Source: an uncultured Oscillospiraceae bacterium (GTDB lineage: Bacteria; Bacillota; Clostridia; Oscillospirales; Acutalibacteraceae). Taken from it: 17,356 bases of DNA. The stretch is from contig UQFM01000037.1 of the NCBI GenBank assembly GCA_900540295.1, positions 1 through 17,356 of the forward strand, written 5' to 3'. Under the pieces are notes generated by a model, which worked only from the letters and a program-made list of their open reading frames with translations, had not been told where the DNA came from and made no database searches. The stretch's first letter is position 1, and every line of letters begins with the position of its first letter. Below are positions 14,630 through 17,356 of this stretch, one piece after another. The position numbers and the translations under genes were made by a program.

Positions 14630-14659
14630 ATAATACAACGCGTGATACTTTTTTGTCAA
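14630..14659 (-). promoter_or_regulatory. Predicted sigma-A promoter for the minus-strand cluster
   Basis: On the minus strand a perfect -35 TTGACA (14654-14659) and a 5/6 -10 TATTAT (14630-14635) are separated by 18 nt, in AT-rich DNA. The predicted start near 14623 gives a leader of about 190 nt before the TTG start at 14431. Confidence 0.65.
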
Positions 14660-14853
14660 GCGAATTCGGGAAAAAATCGGGAAAGACGTTCACAAATTTT
14701 TAACACGAAATTCGTCAATTTGACAAAAAGAGCTTGTATAAACCGATTTTATATGAGATATATGCATGATTTTACAAAATTTGGACGCTTTTTTTGGATA
14801 ACAGCCTGTCGGCGTTTGTTCTTTTGTGCGCCGTTGCGGGTTTGTAAAAATCT
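14660..14853. other. AT-rich spacer without a recognised gene
   Basis: About 190 nt between the minus-strand promoter and the next repeat cluster. The DNA is clearly more AT-rich than its surroundings and contains a + strand TTGACA near 14720 without a convincing -10 partner. No conserved reading frame or hairpin with a T-run is seen. Confidence 0.4.
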
Positions 14854-15287
14854 GTCATTCTGAGCGTAGCGAAGAATCTCACATGGCAGAGAGAAAATTT
14901 GATGCACGCGCAGGGACGGACATCCTTGTCCGTCCGCGAAGTTTTATCAGACTTCGGCGGGTCGTCGAGGTGCGGGTGTCCAGTGGACACCTCTAAGCGA
15001 AGCTTAGAAGCACCGACCGAGCCGGCAGGCGAGACCGCCGCCCCCTACGATTGGTGCGTAACCGTTAGTTTTACGTGAAATTGGATTTTGCTCGGGCGGA
15101 TGAGGGCATCCGCCCCTACGGTTAGTGTGAAACAATCGGCTTTTGAAAATTTAACCCTGTTCGGGCGCGCAATGCACGCCCCTACACAGAGCCTGTCATT
15201 CTGAGCGAAGCGAAAAATCTCTCTCCGCACAAACCGAATGCAACGCGGTATCCCCATGGACGCACCCACGTCCGTCCGCTTCACGGT
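14854..15287. repeat. Intergenic repeat cluster 3
   Basis: About 430 nt made mostly of dispersed palindromic elements. It has a 27-nt GTCATTCTGAGCG motif (14854-14880), a GGACGGACA/TGTCCGTCC palindrome (14914-14935), CGAAGT/ACTTCG, a perfect GGTGTCC/GGACACC, TCTAAG/CTTAGA (all within 14936-15012) ending CCCCCTACG (15041-15049), GGGCGGATG/CATCCGCCC (15094-15115), GGGCGCGCAATGCACGCCCC (15163-15182), a variant 27-nt motif (15195-15221) and a decayed GGACG/CGTCC element (~15256-15280). Reading frames across it are repeat-encoded and not credible genes. Confidence 0.8.
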
Positions 15288-15332
15288 AGTATAAAATCCT
15301 ACTCACTGATAGTTTATACAATTTTATCCTAT

Positions 15333-15360
15333 TTGTCAATATAAATGCGTATTTTATAGT
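15333..15360 (+). promoter_or_regulatory. Predicted promoter of the ribbon-helix-helix gene
   Basis: TTGTCA (15333-15338) and TATAGT (15355-15360), each 5/6 to the sigma-A consensus, are 16 nt apart in AT-rich DNA. The predicted start near 15367 gives a leader of about 110 nt. Confidence 0.55.
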
Positions 15361-15426
15361 ATCATTGGAAAACATAGACGAAGGGTGTTGCATACCCTAT
15401 CCCCTTTGCCAATCCAAGAAAGGAAA

Positions 15427-15466
15427 GATGCGCGCGTAAAGCTGTGTTTTGCACGCGTCCCGCATC
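15427..15466 (+). promoter_or_regulatory. Hairpin in the leader of the ribbon-helix-helix gene
   Basis: GATGCG (15427-15432) pairs with CGCATC (15461-15466), and CGCGT (15433-15437) pairs with ACGCG (15453-15457), with a 3-nt bulge and a 15-nt loop. The structure ends 13 nt before the ATG at 15480 and no T-run follows it. It may affect translation start, because the ribosome-binding site of this gene is otherwise weak. Confidence 0.5.
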
Positions 15467-15479
15467 ACAGGACAATATT

Positions 15480-15644
15480 ATGAAACCTTTAAAACAAAAA
15501 GTCAGCATCACACTGGATGAAGATTTGATTCTTATCCTGCGTGAACTCGCCGAGGAAGAGGACCGTTCCTTTTCGCAGTATATTAATTTGATTTTGAAGG
15601 ATTTTCTGAAAAAACGCGGTGAACCCAAGGCACAAAAGCCGTAA
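15480..15644 (+). CDS. Small ribbon-helix-helix (Arc/CopG-type) DNA-binding protein
   Basis: The 54-aa product begins MKPLKQKVSITLDEDLIL and fits the ribbon-helix-helix fold. A short basic beta strand (KQKVSITL, residues 5-12) is followed by helix 1 (DEDLILILRELAEEEDR) and helix 2 (SFSQYINLILKDFLKK). Proteins of this fold bind DNA as dimers through the paired strands and often repress their own operon or act as antitoxins. No toxin gene is adjacent: the gene is alone between its own promoter and terminator. A GTG start at 15444 would add 12 residues through the leader hairpin. The ATG at 15480 gives the normal family N-terminus, although its upstream AGGAC is a weak ribosome-binding site. Confidence 0.78.
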   Translation: MKPLKQKVSITLDEDLILILRELAEEEDRSFSQYINLILKDFLKKRGEPKAQKP

Positions 15645-15678
15645 GAACAGAATATATTATTGTATGTAATTTTTCATT

Positions 15679-15720
15679 GCCGCACCGAAATCAAAACGGT
15701 TTCGTTGCGGCTTTTGTTTT
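15679..15720 (+). terminator. Intrinsic terminator of the ribbon-helix-helix gene
   Basis: GCCGCA/TGCGGC and CGAAA/TTTCG form an 11-bp stem with one mismatch (15679-15690 with 15700-15711) and a 9-nt loop, followed by TTTTGTTTT. Confidence 0.85.
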
Positions 15721-15785
15721 GCCGTTACTGCGTGCGTCCGCGCATTCGGCGCGCCTGTTTCTGCAAAGCGGATACGAAGAAAATT

Positions 15786-15814
15786 GTATAACCTGCGGCA
15801 AAAACGGGAACAAT
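15786..15814 (+). promoter_or_regulatory. Predicted sigma-F/sigma-G promoter of the SpoIIQ-like gene
   Basis: GTATA (15786-15790), a 15-nt spacer and GGGAACAAT (15806-15814) match the forespore pattern GYWTA-N15/16-GGNNANANT at every defined position. No good sigma-A site is visible here. The predicted start would lie only a few bases before the ribosome-binding site GGAGGTG (15823-15829), giving a very short leader. Confidence 0.6.
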
Positions 15815-15836
15815 TTCCTTACGGAGGTGTTCTCGA

Positions 15837-16601
15837 ATGAAAAATAATGAAGATAAACCGAAGCGCGGTAAAATCGGCAAACGCGCGGCAATTCTGTACG
15901 GGATATTGGCAATCGCGCTCCTCGGTTCGGGGCTGACTGCACGGTATGCGACAAGTCTGAAGCTGCATAAAGCCGACCCCGCGCCGTCCGCAGGTGAATC
16001 CGCATCTGTACCGAGCGCAAAATTCGATTTTTCGGACTTAGCGGACTATACCGACCCCGCCGCAGATACTGCGCCGTCGGCAAAGGACAAAATCCCGTCA
16101 GCGGCGGACACGGCTTCCGAATCGGAAGCGAACCGCGCCGTACTTGCACAAACAGACGGCATAAAACGTGCCGAAACCTTTTCGCTCCCGATGGGCAAAA
16201 CCGTGGACAAGCCGTTTTCAAACGGCGAGATGGTACAGTCCAAAACCATGGGTGACTGGCGCGCGCACAACGGCGTCGATTTTCGCGGCACCGTGGGCGA
16301 CCCTGTTATTGCTGTCAACAACGGCATTGTGAAAGCGGTTTACGACGATGTGCTTTGGGGTACGGTCGTGGAAATTGACCACGGGCAGGGACTTTTGGCG
16401 CGCTACTGCGGACTCGGCAAGGGCAGTACGCCTGAGGTCGGCGCACAGGTGAAAATCAACGACAGAATCGGAAACCTCGGCACGATTCCGATGGAAAGCG
16501 CAGACGAGGTACACTTGCATTTTGAAATACGGCAGGACGGCAAGGCGGTTGACCCCTTTGCCGCGATGGGATTGAACACCGAAGGTGAAAAAATCGGGTA
16601 A
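15837..16601 (+). CDS. spoIIQ: SpoIIQ-like M23 (LytM-type) peptidase
   Basis: The 254-aa product has a short basic cytosolic tail, one membrane helix (~17-36), a low-complexity Ala/Ser/Asp linker (~45-105) and an M23 domain (~112-245). The zinc ligands of active M23 enzymes are present: H144 and D148 (RAHNGVDFRG), H226 and H228 (VHLHFE), plus H182 in DHGQG. SpoIIQ sits in the forespore membrane and pairs with SpoIIIAH across the intermembrane space during engulfment. The Bacillus subtilis protein has lost the H of HxxxD, while clostridial homologs often keep it, as here. The architecture, the length and the forespore-type promoter directly upstream favour SpoIIQ over a general cell-wall hydrolase. 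The start is fixed by GGAGGTG. It is monocistronic in this window and no spoIIIA or spoIID gene is visible. Confidence 0.78.
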   Translation: MKNNEDKPKRGKIGKRAAILYGILAIALLGSGLTARYATSLKLHKADPAPSAGESASVPSAKFDFSDLADYTDPAADTAPSAKDKIPSAADTASESEANRAVLAQTDGIKRAETFSLPMGKTVDKPFSNGEMVQSKTMGDWRAHNGVDFRGTVGDPVIAVNNGIVKAVYDDVLWGTVVEIDHGQGLLARYCGLGKGSTPEVGAQVKINDRIGNLGTIPMESADEVHLHFEIRQDGKAVDPFAAMGLNTEGEKIG

Positions 16602-16637
16602 TGCGGGAATGCGCCCCATACGGATTTGCAAACAGTT

Positions 16638-16901
16638 GTCATTCTGAGGCAACGCCGAAGAATCTCACACGGTACAAAGTGAATTTGATTCGCGCGTAGG
16701 GACGGACATCCTTGTCCGTCCGCAAAGTTTCATCAGACTTTGGCGGGACGTCGAGGACGCCGTCCCCTACGGGATTGTGCATTGCCGTGAATTTACAGCA
16801 ATCCGTAGGGACAGCCCTCGCGGCTGTCCGCTTTCGGGCGCGCAATGCACGCCCCTACGGGTTGTACAAATCTGTTATTCTGCACAACAGCGAAGAATCT
16901 C
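16638..16901. repeat. Intergenic repeat cluster 4
   Basis: Downstream of the SpoIIQ-like gene lie a 29-nt variant of the GTCATTCTGAG motif (16638-16666), a CGTAGGGACGGACATCC/TGTCCGTCC element (16695-16723) followed by a GGGACGTCGAGGACGCCGTCCC palindrome ending CCTACGGG (16745-16773), a GTAGGGACAGCC/GGCTGTCC element (16803-16831), GGGCGCGCAATGCACGCCCC ending CTACGGG (16836-16861) and a degenerate 28-nt motif (16874-16901). These are the same families as in clusters 2 and 3. No gene is supported in this stretch. Confidence 0.78.
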
Positions 16902-16932
16902 ACAAAAAACAGCGCGAAAGGCGAGAACAATA

Positions 16933-16987
16933 AAAATATAAAAACAACCCGCCCCGATGAACGGCTTTTGCCAATTCTGGGGCGGGT
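16933..16987 (-). terminator. Intrinsic terminator of the TSCPD-domain gene
   Basis: A perfect 9-bp stem ACCCGCCCC/GGGGCGGGT (16947-16955 with 16979-16987) encloses a 23-nt loop with an inner GGC/GCC pairing. On the minus strand it is followed by TTGTTTTTATATTTTTA. It lies 22 nt past the stop codon. Confidence 0.85.
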
Positions 16988-17009
16988 CATCATTTATTTC
17001 CGAAAAGGG

Positions 17010-17255
17010 TCACGCTTTCTGCGCGGCACGCAAAGCTTTCACAAGCTGGTCGGGGCAAGAGGTCGATTTCATTCCGCAGCGAATCCCCTCCAGCGAGGCG
17101 ATAACCTCGTCTACGGTTTTGCCTTTCACGAGAGCGGCGATTCCCTGCAAATTGCCGTGACAGCCGCCGTGAAATTGCACGGATTGAATGATATCGCCGT
17201 CCAGTTCCACGTCGATTTGTCGGGAACACGTCCCTTTGGTTTTGTAAGAATACAT
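17010..17255 (-). CDS. TSCPD domain-containing protein (TIGR03905-like)
   Basis: The 81-aa product contains the TSCPD signature (TSCPDQLVKAL, residues 65-75) and the upstream FHGGCHGNLQGI block (28-39). Four cysteines (C10, C32, C60, C67) are spaced so that they could bind a metal. Small stand-alone proteins of this kind match TIGR03905 and are widespread in Clostridia. The same domain occurs at the end of some vitamin B12-dependent ribonucleotide reductases. The function of the stand-alone form is unknown. A GTG start at 17264 would overlap the ribosome-binding site, so the ATG at 17255, 8 nt after AGGAAG, is preferred. It is transcribed alone and ends at a clear terminator. Confidence 0.85.
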   Translation of the reverse strand: MYSYKTKGTCSRQIDVELDGDIIQSVQFHGGCHGNLQGIAALVKGKTVDEVIASLEGIRCGMKSTSCPDQLVKALRAAQKA

Positions 17256-17356
17256 TGTTTTCACTTCCTGTTTTTTAATTGGATATGGATTGTGCGGTTT
17301 TGCGGGCGGATGAAGTTACGGCTACGCCATTACCCTTTTGTCGCTCCGCGACATTT

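Noticed and set aside
15045..15393. Minus-strand frames of 65-79 aa left of the ribbon-helix-helix gene
   Set aside because: They are encoded by repeat elements and by the AT-rich promoter region, without ribosome-binding sites.
13376..16901. CRISPR array
   Set aside because: The repeats are of several families, irregularly spaced and mostly palindromic, with no equal-length spacers and no cas gene.
16639..16993. Small frames on both strands in repeat cluster 4
   Set aside because: They are translated palindromes resembling the products of the other repeat clusters, not conserved genes.

Overview
The window reads as a piece of a spore-forming, gut-type Clostridia genome, probably Oscillospirales/Ruminococcaceae-like. 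The reasons are strong Shine-Dalgarno sites (AGGAGG type), moderate GC, a SpoIIQ-like peptidase behind a sigma-F/G-like promoter, and intergenic spacers full of short GC-rich palindromes. The species cannot be fixed from the sequence alone.

Left part (1-3865), + strand: the tail of an unidentified gene overlaps the start of purB (adenylosuccinate lyase) by ATGA. Then come a membrane protein with an N-terminal RING-like zinc domain and a DUF2628-like region, and galU (UTP-glucose-1-phosphate uridylyltransferase). A strong terminator closes galU. Directly behind it, a second hairpin serves the convergent minus-strand cluster.

Central part (3890-14431), - strand, is the notable region. In transcription order it holds: a 264-aa membrane protein with a TTG start; a 329-nt palindrome-rich gap; a 1719-aa secreted protein; six tandem small secreted proteins (147-177 aa) with almost the same signal peptide; and a 342-aa surface protein with a C-terminal membrane anchor. 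The last eight genes are separated by only 24-45 nt and end at one terminator, so they look like one operon. The last ~110 residues of the giant protein are homologous to the mature part of the six small proteins. The locus therefore encodes seven copies of one beta-rich domain, one of them fused to a very large ectodomain, plus two membrane-attached partners. I know no named system with this layout. An extracellular fibre or surface-layer assembly is my inference, not something the sequence proves.

Right part (14440-17356): a promoter and structured leader for the minus-strand cluster; about 430 bp of palindromic repeats; a 54-aa ribbon-helix-helix regulator with its own promoter, leader hairpin and terminator; the SpoIIQ-like M23 peptidase; another repeat cluster; and a minus-strand TSCPD-domain protein (TIGR03905-like) with its terminator.

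No tRNA, rRNA, CRISPR array, transposase or phage gene was seen.
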